64,000 nt of DNA, taken from NCBI GenBank assembly GCA_021796015.1, contig JAJYOT010000001.1, positions 42,184-106,183 of the forward strand, written 5' to 3'. The DNA comes from a bacterium (GTDB taxonomy: Bacteria; Elusimicrobiota; Elusimicrobia; UBA1565; UBA9628). The notes under the pieces were generated by a model that saw only the letters and a program-made list of their open reading frames with translations, was not told where the DNA came from and searched no databases. How positions within the stretch are numbered: the first letter of the stretch is position 1; each line of letters begins with the position of its first letter. Positions 1-8,579 of the stretch are shown piece by piece. The translations under genes were made by a program, and so were the position numbers.

Positions 1-132
1 GCCACCGCTACGGGTTCCCGTTTAACCGCCGGAGTAGATTTTACCGCCATTCCCTTCGTGACTTTGCGCGCGGCCTACATGGTTTTCCACGGAATATCGG
101 GCGGAGAATTGACCGCCGGCGTCGGGTTTTAA
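1..132 (+). CDS. C-terminal end of a probable outer membrane beta-barrel protein (partial)
   Basis: The frame is open from the first base and ends with TAA at 130-132, giving the last 43 residues of a protein that begins outside the window. The residues alternate between hydrophobic and small polar types, with several glycines, and the chain ends in Gly-Val-Gly-Phe. A C-terminal phenylalanine on an amphipathic strand is the usual signature recognised by the BAM outer membrane assembly machinery. It converges with the next gene on the minus strand and their stop codons overlap by four bases. The family cannot be named from this fragment. Confidence 0.5.
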   Translation, partial: ATATGSRLTAGVDFTAIPFVTLRAAYMVFHGISGGELTAGVGF

Positions 133-2345
133 TCGTTAAGCGGAGTCGGCGGCATGAACGCGCGCTCAATCTCGCTTACCGCGCGCAAGGATACTCCGCT
201 TAAAATTTGAGGGTTCAAGAGATAGCGTTTTGTCGGGTTTGACGAATCCGTTTTTTTCTTGTCTACGTGGAGAAACAAATCCGCCGCAACTCCTTCTCTC
301 GGCGCAAGCCTTAAAAGAACGCTCATCACTCCCCCATATCCAGGATATGACTCAAACCAATGGGAACTGCCGTCCAGGATACCAAGAAATTCCCTGGATT
401 GCTCTTGAGGAGAAAGGTTCCTAATTTTACTTAAATCGGAAATTAGAAGTTGCGCTTGATGAAAAAGTTCTCCCGCCCAGGATAAAACCGTATCCAGTCT
501 CTTACGAGTCGGGTCAAGCAAACTCAGCTCATCGAGATGCCGGGCAAACGAGCGTTTAAAATGAATCGCCCCATCTTCTGAAATTCGCGAATGTTTAAGG
601 GCATAGTCAAAAACCGCGCGGTCCCCTCCCGACAAAGACAATTGAAACGCGCGCAAAACCGATGAAGCCGACGCAGACACAATTTGATGAATCGCTTTGG
701 GAGTCAGAATGACGCTCAGTTCCACATAACCCTTGTGTTGAGACCCCTGGGTTAACGCTTCAATTTCTCTTGGTATTTTCGTTTCAGGAACATCTTTTCC
801 TAAACTTCCTATCGATCCTGTCAGAGAATCAATGCGGGCTAACTCTTTATGGATATCTCCTAATCTCAAAATACCCGTTTCTCGGTTATAGACAATCAAC
901 TGTTCGGCGCTTGGATTTATTCCCGCTTTGGGCTGAAGGAAAAGCACGGACTGAACGCTTTGACTTTGATTGTGGCGAAGAGACGAACCCAGAACCGGGG
1001 GCTTTAAAAAACCCCAGTTCGATTGTTTCTGCGATTTGTAAGAATAAAACTCAAATCCTTTGGGCGTCGCAATCACGTAATGATCTCTATTGCGCGCGAC
1101 AGAACCGCTGTAATTAAACAGAAACGGAACTGAAAAATTGAGAGTCTTAAGGCTGTCTCTGTAGCTGTCGAGACCCGACAAAGATTCCGGCACGCGTAAA
1201 TTTTGAGTATGCTTTTGCCTTAAAGCCTCAAGCGTTTTTTGGACGTTTTGAGTTTCCGCCCCGTCTTCCCAATTCGTAAGCAAATTTTTCATGGCGGCCA
1301 AAACGCCCAAATCTCCTCTGAGTAGTTTGGCTAGTTTTTTCATCTGTTCCTGGTTGGCCGGGTCCAGGCGATATTCCAAGAAAATTTGACGTCCACGCTC
1401 GCCTGACATTAAAACCGCAATTTGGGCCGCGAGATAATCATCCACCTCTCGCGTGAAAAGTTTCAGCACTGGATTAGAAATAAGATTGGGAAGCATTTCT
1501 GAAAGAAGAGACTCAATTCCCGGCGTTCCGATATCGGTCGCCGGAATGGGGCCAACGACGCTCCCACCAGAAACATTCACCTCCCGAAATTGGTCAAAAT
1601 GTAATTTAAGGCGTAAGTCGTGCGGGCCTTTTCTAAATAGAGTGACGGTCGGGTCCGCCGTCTTGGAAAGCCCTACCGCAAAATAAGCGGAAAACGGCGC
1701 AAAAGACAGCGGGGTCTTAATGACCTGGGCTGCGTCCAAGGGTTCAAAAGAGATTTGATAAACCATGGGAATTTCCCACAATTCCCCCACTTCCATTTTT
1801 GAAATTCTATCGGCGCGAAGAGGAAGAATGGTTTTAAAGTCCATCACGTTCAAAAGGCGTTTCATTTGAGCGCAGGAATTGGCCGCATGAAGAGGCCGCG
1901 TCACAATCGATTGGCCATCTACGGAAACCCCGCCATAGACTCCCAAGGCTCTTTGAGTGGCGCCCACGGCTTTTTGAATGACCGTTTGCGCATACCCGGT
2001 TTGAAATTTAATTTCAAGAGTGTCGTTTAAAGCCAAGCTTCCATCCGGATAGCGAAGAAATTGTCTTGTCCCGGAAAAAGTTCCCCCGATGAGAGCGCTC
2101 CCCTGGCCCATATTGTTGACAAAATCCTGACTCAAAGGAACAATCAGCGGAAGCCGATCGCACCATTGATCCATTCCCTGGTTCTGGAATTGATTGCCGA
2201 AAGTAATTCGGTCCACCGTCGCAGGATTATCTTTCGAATAGCCGCCTGAGGAATCGGCCAAAACCCACGCAGACCCCAAAGAACCCGCCTCCGCGAAAGG
2301 AGCCGCCAATAAGATTCCGGAGAAGAGTAGTTTCCAAGATTTCAT
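129..2345 (-). CDS. Large secreted protein of unknown function
   Basis: A 738-residue protein that I do not recognise. I chose the ATG at 2345 because it begins a clean signal peptide (MKSWKLLFSGILLAAPFAEAG); longer in-frame versions would overlap the upstream gene. The mature part starts with a glycine- and serine-rich segment and a Trp-Cys-Asp sequence. It then runs as a mixed alpha/beta chain without obvious membrane segments, so it is probably periplasmic or attached to the outer membrane. It lies 22 bases downstream of the kinase-like gene on the same strand, so the two are probably cotranscribed and may work together. No enzyme motif is visible. Confidence 0.7.
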   Translation of the reverse strand: MKSWKLLFSGILLAAPFAEAGSLGSAWVLADSSGGYSKDNPATVDRITFGNQFQNQGMDQWCDRLPLIVPLSQDFVNNMGQGSALIGGTFSGTRQFLRYPDGSLALNDTLEIKFQTGYAQTVIQKAVGATQRALGVYGGVSVDGQSIVTRPLHAANSCAQMKRLLNVMDFKTILPLRADRISKMEVGELWEIPMVYQISFEPLDAAQVIKTPLSFAPFSAYFAVGLSKTADPTVTLFRKGPHDLRLKLHFDQFREVNVSGGSVVGPIPATDIGTPGIESLLSEMLPNLISNPVLKLFTREVDDYLAAQIAVLMSGERGRQIFLEYRLDPANQEQMKKLAKLLRGDLGVLAAMKNLLTNWEDGAETQNVQKTLEALRQKHTQNLRVPESLSGLDSYRDSLKTLNFSVPFLFNYSGSVARNRDHYVIATPKGFEFYSYKSQKQSNWGFLKPPVLGSSLRHNQSQSVQSVLFLQPKAGINPSAEQLIVYNRETGILRLGDIHKELARIDSLTGSIGSLGKDVPETKIPREIEALTQGSQHKGYVELSVILTPKAIHQIVSASASSVLRAFQLSLSGGDRAVFDYALKHSRISEDGAIHFKRSFARHLDELSLLDPTRKRLDTVLSWAGELFHQAQLLISDLSKIRNLSPQEQSREFLGILDGSSHWFESYPGYGGVMSVLLRLAPREGVAADLFLHVDKKKTDSSNPTKRYLLNPQILSGVSLRAVSEIERAFMPPTPLND

Positions 2346-2367
2346 GAAAAATGGTTTTTCTTTTTCA

Positions 2368-3432
2368 TCACGAGCCCCGAGAAAAGAAAAGCGAAATTTT
2401 ATTATCTCCTTCGCGATGTTCAAGAGCCAGTTGATACTTTGCCCCCGAGTGAGCAAGAAGCTGATTACAGTCCTTGATCAGGTCTTCAACATCAATAAAG
2501 GGGTTTGCGAAAAAACCTCGAGCCGCTAAAAGCCCGGCATCAATAATATAGGCCCGCGGCCCGGAGTTTGAAGCCGTTGTTCCGATCATGACGTTACTGG
2601 GAGTCAAATCCGTAATGGAAAAATGACTGCGCAAAAATTGACTCAACATCCCCCGCAACAATCCTAAGTCCGCAACTCCGAATTTTTTTTGTCCGATTTT
2701 TGTTTCCAAAGTCTCTCCCCAAACGCGCTCAGAAACAATATAGGGAATTCCGCGAATCAGGCCCGTATCCACGGGATGAGGCGCAAGCCCCAGTTTTGAT
2801 AGCTTTTCCAGATTTTGAAACTCCGGATGTTCGTAAAACGCGACATCTCCGTAAATTCTGCTCCCATGAATAATTTTGACGACCCAATTGGAATTGGCCG
2901 GGTGCTCAAAAACACGCCCGAACGAACCTTCCCCGATGAGACGGGCTTGTTTCCCGGAAAGCCATAAAGCCCCTTCAGAGTCATATTTCCAAGACCCAGG
3001 TTCCCCGTCAAATAAAGCCTCTCCTTGAACACGCGAGTGACCCGCTTGAAGGCTCTGGCTTTGAACCGGATTTTCCTGTTTTTGAATCGAGGCGACGCTT
3101 GCGGAAATAAAATGCGGGGAAGAAGCGTTTGGAGAATGAGTTTGCTTTTCGGCGGAACTTGAGGTTAAAGGCTTTTGAACAAAGACTTCGCTAGGAAAAT
3201 GAATTTCCGGTTGAGCAATCCGAGCTTGAGACTGGCGACTTGCTTCTACGCCTTGATTGAAGGACTGTGAAAGGGGCTCTATCTCGTTTCCTGAAGGAAG
3301 AGTAAAATTAAATGAAGGGGTTGCGCTGGGAATACGCTCAGAAGACTCAACCGCCCACAAGGGACGGCCTATTCCCAGAGCGACTACGAGCGCCCAGAGG
3401 CTCGACTTCCGGCGAAGTTTTTCCAAACTCAT
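2368..3432 (-). CDS. Secreted protein with a protein-kinase-like domain
   Basis: About 354 residues. A signal peptide (residues 1-28, ending in PLWA) is followed by a low-complexity Ser/Gln/Pro-rich region to about residue 130, then a domain with the order of motifs of a eukaryotic-type protein kinase. These are a glycine-rich loop GEGSFGRVF, a VVKII lysine strand, SITDLTPSNVMIG in place of the HRD catalytic loop, and IIDAG in place of DFG. The presumed catalytic Asp (TDLTPSN) and metal-binding Asp (IDAG) are present. Cytoplasmic ATP would not be available if the protein is truly exported, so it may be a pseudokinase or act on another substrate. The start is ATG 3432; a GTG immediately upstream at 3435 is possible. 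A TATACT -10-like hexamer ends 9 bases before the ATG. Confidence 0.72.
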   Translation of the reverse strand: MSLEKLRRKSSLWALVVALGIGRPLWAVESSERIPSATPSFNFTLPSGNEIEPLSQSFNQGVEASRQSQARIAQPEIHFPSEVFVQKPLTSSSAEKQTHSPNASSPHFISASVASIQKQENPVQSQSLQAGHSRVQGEALFDGEPGSWKYDSEGALWLSGKQARLIGEGSFGRVFEHPANSNWVVKIIHGSRIYGDVAFYEHPEFQNLEKLSKLGLAPHPVDTGLIRGIPYIVSERVWGETLETKIGQKKFGVADLGLLRGMLSQFLRSHFSITDLTPSNVMIGTTASNSGPRAYIIDAGLLAARGFFANPFIDVEDLIKDCNQLLAHSGAKYQLALEHREGDNKISLFFSRGS

Positions 3433-3441
3433 CACAATTTA

Positions 3442-3447
3442 AGTATA
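3442..3447 (-). promoter_or_regulatory. -10-like hexamer close to the start of the kinase-like gene
   Basis: The minus strand reads TATACT here, nine bases before ATG 3432. No convincing -35 lies 17 bases upstream, so the call rests on the -10 alone and on its similarity to the placement seen at other genes in the window. Confidence 0.35.
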
Positions 3448-3586
3448 AGAGAAAATCCTTTTTAAGGCCTGGGCCTAAAGGCCCATAAAACCCTCGGCAA
3501 AGGGCCTACCTCTTCTACCTAAGATTGCCCTCCGCATCCCGAACAAGCGCGCTGTCTGCTGAAATTTCAGGAAAGATTAAAAAAAT

Positions 3587-3615
3587 TTGACGCCGCTGAT
3601 AAATTAATCTAAGCT
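3587..3615 (+). promoter_or_regulatory. Promoter for the DUF3015 gene
   Basis: TTGACG at 3587-3592 and TAAGCT at 3610-3615 are separated by 17 bases. The predicted transcript would begin near 3622 and carry a leader of about 45 bases with a Shine-Dalgarno AAGGAG just before the ATG at 3667. This is a conventional promoter with a leader, unlike several others in the window. Confidence 0.55.
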
Positions 3616-3666
3616 TTTCCTTGCGGGGCCGGAACGGCTCGCGAGAAAAATAAAAAAGGAGAATCC

Positions 3667-4170
3667 ATGATCAAAAAAATGATGTTTGCGTTCGTGGCGG
3701 TGACGTTTGTATCCGGAATGGTTTATGCGGGAAATCAAAATGACGCGGGTTGCGGGCTGGGTAGCTTGGTTTTCAAAGAAAACAACGTCCCTCAGCAAGT
3801 TCTCGCGGGAACAACCAACAACTCAATCTCACCGCAAAGCTCCGCAATCACCACAGGGACATCCGGCTGTACCGCAGCCAACGGCGGCGGCAAAAACGCC
3901 CAGGCCGAATTGCGGCAGGAACGCTTTGCAACGCAAAATTGGCGAGATCTTAACCGTCAAATGGCTTCCGGCGGCGGCGCCTATGTTTCCACACTCGCAA
4001 GTCTCATGGGTTGCTCTAAAAATTCAACGGGAGCCTTCGCCCATTTCACGCAAACCCATTACTCATCCATCACCAAAAACGCGATGTCTTCCCCTTCTTC
4101 CGTAGTGAAAAATTTAAGAGCCGCCATCGCGAAAAATCCGAAAATGTCCATGTCTTGCTCGCTCATTTAA
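3667..4170 (+). CDS. DUF3015 family secreted protein
   Basis: A 167-residue exported protein with a signal peptide (MIKKMMFAFVAVTFVSGMVYAG). The mature protein opens with the family's typical GCGLGSLVF segment, then QQVLAGTTNNS and ITTGTSGC, as in DUF3015 proteins of proteobacteria, whose function is unknown. Four cysteines may form disulfides. The start is fixed by a strong AAGGAG six bases upstream. The gene stands alone between its own promoter (3587-3615) and a strong terminator (4194-4230), so it is likely monocistronic and perhaps well expressed. Confidence 0.85.
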   Translation: MIKKMMFAFVAVTFVSGMVYAGNQNDAGCGLGSLVFKENNVPQQVLAGTTNNSISPQSSAITTGTSGCTAANGGGKNAQAELRQERFATQNWRDLNRQMASGGGAYVSTLASLMGCSKNSTGAFAHFTQTHYSSITKNAMSSPSSVVKNLRAAIAKNPKMSMSCSLI

Positions 4171-4193
4171 GCGGGGTCTTACATTATCATCAG

Positions 4194-4230
4194 AAACCGG
4201 CGGAGCTTGTTTCCGCCGGTTTTTCTTTTT
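4194..4230 (+). terminator. Rho-independent terminator
   Basis: An 11-bp perfect stem (AAACCGGCGGA / TCCGCCGGTTT) with a 7-base loop is followed by a long run of T. It closes the DUF3015 gene. It also overlaps the putative start region of the next gene, which makes that gene's start uncertain. Confidence 0.9.
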
Positions 4231-6066
4231 TTTCTTACGATGCTCAGCCCCATCAATGCTCTCTGTTCCAGCCAAGCTCAAAAACTTATTCAAAAAGCGC
4301 GATCAGAAAATTTAAGTAAGCGCCGGATATGGCGACTTCTTCTTCACTACCGCGCGAGCCCCTTCAGACTCGAAAGCGATGCGTCTAGCCCTAACTTTTT
4401 TCTTTCCCCTCAAGGACGAAGGAATCCTAAAAAAGAGATGGAAGCCGACATCCAGGCGTTATTTGGATCGGATTTAAAGACACGCGAAAAAACCATCTGC
4501 CAATTTCCGGCCCGTTACGCTTGGCTCAAATCAAAACTCATGGTTCAAGACGCCTCCATTTCTTGCCCTGCTTTTGAGACTTGGAAAAAGAAAATGACGG
4601 CGCCCTCCATCACCCTCGTTTTCGCCTCGGCCTATATGGGAAATCCCGCTTCTCTCTACGGACACACTTTTTTACGCCTCAATAATTCCAGTGAACTCAT
4701 GGATCCTTCCATCAGCTTCGCGGCTCAAGTCAACACCAAAAACGGCTTCCTTTTCATCGTTGATGGCCTCTTCGGAGTTTTTCCGGGCTATTTTTCCACG
4801 TTACCCTACTCATTGAAAGTCGAGCAGTACAATGATTTTGAAAACCGCGATCTATGGGAATATCAGCTCAACCTCGATTCCGCCGCGATTTCTCGACTTC
4901 TCAATCATCTATGGGAATTAAACGAGGTAGACTTTCCTTACTATTTCTTCAACAAAAACTGTTCTTATCAACTGCTCGCCCTTCTTGAAGTCGCCGATCC
5001 CAAGACTCACCTCATTACTCACTGGCCTCTTTACACCATTCCCGCGGACACCATTCGTGCCGTGAAAAAAGCGGGACTGGTAAAAAAAGAAACCTATGAA
5101 CCCGCGATTCTAACCGAAATCATCAATCTGAGAAATCATTTGAGCTCCGACGAAATCAAAATGATCCCGAAGTTCATTGCCTCTCCAAAACAAACTTTAA
5201 AGACGTTGAAAAATTTGCCTCCAAAAAAACAAGCGCGCCTTTTAGACCTCGCAGCTGAATATCTGCAGTATCAAACGGATTACCGGAAGAAAAACGAAGA
5301 CGCTTCTCGCGATGTCAGGCATCAAATCCTGTCGGCAAGAGCCGCCCTTGGAATTTCTTCACCGCCTGAAAAAGTTCCAGCGCCCACGCCGCCGGAAGAG
5401 GGGCATCCCAGCGCGCGTATCAGCGTCGGCCAAAGCGCCGGAAGCACGGATTTCACGGAATTTAATTGGCGTCCCGGGCTTCACGATCTTCTCGATTCCC
5501 CAAAAGGATATCTCCCCAACAGCGAGCTTGCGATGGTTAATTTAGATATGCGGCGCGATCTTAAAACCGGCCGTGCTTATCTGCACAATCTGGATTTAGT
5601 TCACATCCTATCCTTGTCTCCCCAAGAGCCGCTCATTCACAAACCCTCCTGGAATTTTAGTTTCGGCCTGAAAACCGCTGACGAGCTCGCGCCCAAGGAT
5701 CCTTGGAACGCGAATTACTTCGGCCTCAGGGCCGGCGGCGGAACTTCTTTCAATATGCCGCTGGTTCCCTGGCATCAAATCAATTACATCCTCATCGACG
5801 CCGACGCGGGCGCGGGACAAATTTTCAGGAATTATTACCGTTTGGGCGGCGGAGGGAGAATAGGAACTGTCGCGGATCTGACATCCAAATGGCGGCTTCG
5901 ATTGGAAGGTTTTGCCTTTGGATATTTTCTAGGTGATACCAGAGATGATATCGGCGCGAAAATAGAGAGTCAGTATGACTTGACGAAATCAGTTTCTCTC
6001 CGAGCCAAGGCCGAGAGAAACGGCCCCGACAAGCAGGCGGGACTCAATTTTTTAATTTATTATTGA
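4207..6066 (+). CDS. DUF4105 protein (Lnb-type N-terminal periplasmic domain)
   Basis: About 619 residues. After a signal-like hydrophobic start (FPPVFLFFLTMLSPINALC), residues 130-290 match the DUF4105 domain: SAYMGNPASLYGHTFLRL, a conserved YFFNKNCSYQLL segment and DLWEYQLNL. The His in GHTF and the Cys in NKNCS are the likely active-site pair of this papain-like fold. The last 220 residues look beta-rich and end in IYY, consistent with an outer-membrane-associated C-terminal region. The start is doubtful: TTG 4207 lies inside the terminator stem, while ATG 4240 would cut off most of the signal peptide and has no ribosome binding site. A cleaned transcript from a promoter inside the hairpin, or readthrough, would be needed. 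Confidence 0.75.
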   Translation: MFPPVFLFFLTMLSPINALCSSQAQKLIQKARSENLSKRRIWRLLLHYRASPFRLESDASSPNFFLSPQGRRNPKKEMEADIQALFGSDLKTREKTICQFPARYAWLKSKLMVQDASISCPAFETWKKKMTAPSITLVFASAYMGNPASLYGHTFLRLNNSSELMDPSISFAAQVNTKNGFLFIVDGLFGVFPGYFSTLPYSLKVEQYNDFENRDLWEYQLNLDSAAISRLLNHLWELNEVDFPYYFFNKNCSYQLLALLEVADPKTHLITHWPLYTIPADTIRAVKKAGLVKKETYEPAILTEIINLRNHLSSDEIKMIPKFIASPKQTLKTLKNLPPKKQARLLDLAAEYLQYQTDYRKKNEDASRDVRHQILSARAALGISSPPEKVPAPTPPEEGHPSARISVGQSAGSTDFTEFNWRPGLHDLLDSPKGYLPNSELAMVNLDMRRDLKTGRAYLHNLDLVHILSLSPQEPLIHKPSWNFSFGLKTADELAPKDPWNANYFGLRAGGGTSFNMPLVPWHQINYILIDADAGAGQIFRNYYRLGGGGRIGTVADLTSKWRLRLEGFAFGYFLGDTRDDIGAKIESQYDLTKSVSLRAKAERNGPDKQAGLNFLIYY

Positions 6067-6100
6067 GCCCTTGGTTTGATAGAATATAAAAGATAATCCC

Positions 6101-7627
6101 ATGAAACCGACAACCTTTGTCTTTTCCTTATTATTAACTCCGCTGGGCGCATTGGCGCAAGGTGTGAAAATCTCGACCCCCACCGCGCTCGCGCATCCTC
6201 CGGCGGCCGCGATATCGACGAACGCTCCCGCTCAAATTCAAACCGCTTCCACCCCAGCTCCGGCGGCGCCCTTGGTTTCCCCCGCCCCTCCTAAAATTTC
6301 CTCATCCACCGCGATTCTCAAAACTCCCGCCCTCTCCTCGGCGACCGCGCAAGGACAAGCGCCGCAAGTCTCGACCATCCCCCTGGACGGGGTCTCCCAG
6401 GCAAAAGCGGATTACCAAGAAGGGCTCTCTGATTTTAAAAATGGGCAAGATAGCGCCGGACGGGAAAAAATGGCGGACGCATTTAGCATCGTGATCTCCC
6501 GCTTTCATGACACGGGCCTTCCTAAGATCCTCGCCCCTGATTTTGACGATATGCTGAAAAAAATTCGCGTTTCCATCACCTCGGAAACCGAACACATCGC
6601 CATCAACCCCAACGACCCGAACGTTCAAAAGATGATCGACCTTTATCTTCGCCGTCCCAAAGCGACCGAGGCGGCCTTATCGAAATCCGGGATGTACCGG
6701 GATATGATCATGTCGGCGCTCAAGAAAAAAGGGTTGCCGCCGGAATTGTTTTATCTCGTCATGGCTGAAAGCGAATTTAAAGACAATGCCTTGAGCCGCT
6801 CGGGCGCGGCGGGCCTTTGGCAATTCATGCCGGGCACCGCGGTTAAATACGGCCTTAAAGTCACCTATTGGGAAGATGAGCGTTACGACCCCGAGAAAGA
6901 AACCATGGCCGCCATTCATTATCTTTCGGATCTTCACCGCTGGTTCGGCGATTGGGCCTTGGCCTTAGCCGCTTATAATCGGGGAGAAGGCGGCTTGGGC
7001 TATGAAATGAAAATGAGCCGCGCCTTAAATTTCGGGACCCTTTCATCCCGCGGCGCCCTGCCGACGCAAACGAATTTCTATGTTCCTAAATTTGAAGCCT
7101 GCGTCTTAATCGGAGAAAATCCGGAAAAATATGGTTTTCATCCCCAATACGCCTCGCCCGAACCCTATGACACCGTGACTATTCCCCATGCCCTTGATTT
7201 GGGCATCGCCGCTCATTGCGCTAAGACAAGCGAAAGCGCCCTTCGTCAACTAAACCCGGAGCTTCGCGCCTGGTGCACGCCGGAAAACAAGGCCGGTTTC
7301 GTGCTTAAGCTTCCCCAAGGCACGGCTAAAAGTTTCGAGACGGCCTTGGCCCAAATCAAGGACTGGAACCCGGGGCCAACCATGCTTCGCTATCGCATTA
7401 GACGGGGAGACATTCTCGGCAAAATCGCGCGCCGCTATCACACCACCATTTCAAACCTCATCAAAATCAACCACATCCGGAGCGTGCGTACTTTGAGACC
7501 CGGTCAAATCATTCTCATCCAACCGGGAATAAGGCGAAAAACCCGCATACGAAGACTCGCCCGCCGAAGGCATCGGCAATCCCGACTTCGCCATCGAATT
7601 AAAAAAAGAAAAAGGGCTCGCGGCTGA
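6101..7627 (+). CDS. mltD: MltD-like membrane-bound lytic murein transglycosylase with LysM
   Basis: A 508-residue cell wall enzyme that cuts peptidoglycan between MurNAc and GlcNAc, forming 1,6-anhydro ends. It has a signal peptide, then a Pro/Ala-rich linker (residues 20-90), then the SLT catalytic domain (about 205-320). The catalytic Glu is in VMAESEFK near residue 222, followed by GAAGLWQFMPGTA and the AAYNRGEGG motif. A single LysM repeat (about 428-475, YRIRRGD...LRPGQIILIQ) would bind glycan. MltD of E. coli usually carries two LysM copies. The last 30 residues are extremely basic (RIRRLARRRHRQSRLRHR and more), an unusual tail that may bind anionic wall polymers. Confidence 0.88.
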   Translation: MKPTTFVFSLLLTPLGALAQGVKISTPTALAHPPAAAISTNAPAQIQTASTPAPAAPLVSPAPPKISSSTAILKTPALSSATAQGQAPQVSTIPLDGVSQAKADYQEGLSDFKNGQDSAGREKMADAFSIVISRFHDTGLPKILAPDFDDMLKKIRVSITSETEHIAINPNDPNVQKMIDLYLRRPKATEAALSKSGMYRDMIMSALKKKGLPPELFYLVMAESEFKDNALSRSGAAGLWQFMPGTAVKYGLKVTYWEDERYDPEKETMAAIHYLSDLHRWFGDWALALAAYNRGEGGLGYEMKMSRALNFGTLSSRGALPTQTNFYVPKFEACVLIGENPEKYGFHPQYASPEPYDTVTIPHALDLGIAAHCAKTSESALRQLNPELRAWCTPENKAGFVLKLPQGTAKSFETALAQIKDWNPGPTMLRYRIRRGDILGKIARRYHTTISNLIKINHIRSVRTLRPGQIILIQPGIRRKTRIRRLARRRHRQSRLRHRIKKRKRARG

Positions 7628-8517
7628 AACAAGCAACGGAAAGCAAAAGAAAGAACGGAAAGAGGGGAAAGCTTTTTACTCTCCGTTACTTTCCGTTTCT
7701 TTCCGTCTTTCTTTTATCCGGCTGCACGCACGATTTCTTTTTTCCAAGCCACCGTCTCTACCACCGCCCGGAATCGCTGGGAATAAAATCCGAATGGTTC
7801 AAGTTTCCCTCTAAAGACGGAATTGCGATTACCGGGCTTCTCATGAAAACCTCCCAGCCGAAAGTCAGGGGAATTCTCGTTCAATTTCACGGCAACGGCG
7901 AAAACATGACTTCTCATTTCATGTTTTCATACTGGCTCCCCGCCCAAGGCTACGACGTCTTCATTTTCGATTACCGCGGCTACGGAGCCTCGGACGGAAA
8001 GCCCACGGTCAAGGGCGCTATTAAAGATGGAGAAGCGGCGATTGACTATGTTTTAAAGCGCCGGGACTTGCCCTCGGATATTTTCATCTGGGGACAAAGC
8101 TTGGGAGGCGCTCTTAGCATCGCGTCCTTGGCCCTAGGGCATTTCGCTAAAAATCCGCGCATCAAAGCCCTCATCATCGAAAATTCCTTCGATTCTTATC
8201 AGGATATGGCCGAAGACGTCTTGTCCCGCTCTTGGGTGACCTGGCCTTTCCAGTGGCCGCTATCAAGGCTTTTCATCTCCGACCACTACGCGCCCTTGAA
8301 CTACGTTCGCCGATTGCCGCATATTCCCATTTTGGTCATCGCCTCCGCCAAGGACCGAATCGTTCCGTTTCGGCTGGAGAAAAGATTGTTTGAGGAACTT
8401 CCTCAACCAAAGACGCTTTGGATTGTTCCCGGAGGGGGTCATCTGTCGGCCTTTACCCGATTTGGAGACTCTTTCAAGCCAAAATTCCTTGAATTTCTCG
8501 ATGAACACCGCCGCTGA
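7624..8517 (+). CDS. Alpha/beta hydrolase, probably a lipoprotein, with a repeat-derived N-terminus
   Basis: A serine hydrolase of the alpha/beta fold (BEM46/ABHD13-like): oxyanion segment QFHGNGENM, nucleophile GQSLGG, DYRGYGASDG, acid in SAKDRIVP and catalytic His in GGGHLS. The substrate is unknown. The first ATG (7843) would remove the first strands (KSEWFKFPSKDG). The same frame is open upstream to 7603 and encodes a basic segment, then a hydrophobic stretch ending in a lipobox (FPFLSVFLLSGC). The only plausible start there is CTG 7624, overlapping the TGA of the upstream gene (CTGA). That N-terminal part lies in the hairpin repeat at 7634-7715. The start is uncertain; the catalytic domain is clear. 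Confidence 0.7.
   Translation: MKQATESKRKNGKRGKLFTLRYFPFLSVFLLSGCTHDFFFPSHRLYHRPESLGIKSEWFKFPSKDGIAITGLLMKTSQPKVRGILVQFHGNGENMTSHFMFSYWLPAQGYDVFIFDYRGYGASDGKPTVKGAIKDGEAAIDYVLKRRDLPSDIFIWGQSLGGALSIASLALGHFAKNPRIKALIIENSFDSYQDMAEDVLSRSWVTWPFQWPLSRLFISDHYAPLNYVRRLPHIPILVIASAKDRIVPFRLEKRLFEELPQPKTLWIVPGGGHLSAFTRFGDSFKPKFLEFLDEHRR
7634..7715. repeat. Purine/pyrimidine imperfect hairpin repeat, copy 1
   Basis: The left arm is almost pure purine with repeated ACGGAAAG units. The right arm is its imperfect reverse complement (ACTCTCCGTTACTTTCCGTT and more). A second, longer copy lies at 33867-34020. In both places the element is at the 5' end of a gene, and the two arms code for a basic stretch followed by a hydrophobic one. 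Confidence 0.7.
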
Positions 8518-8579
8518 ATTATTTCACCCCGCTTCTCCCGGATTTGGTAGAATTGAACTTGAAGTTTTTCTATTCAACC

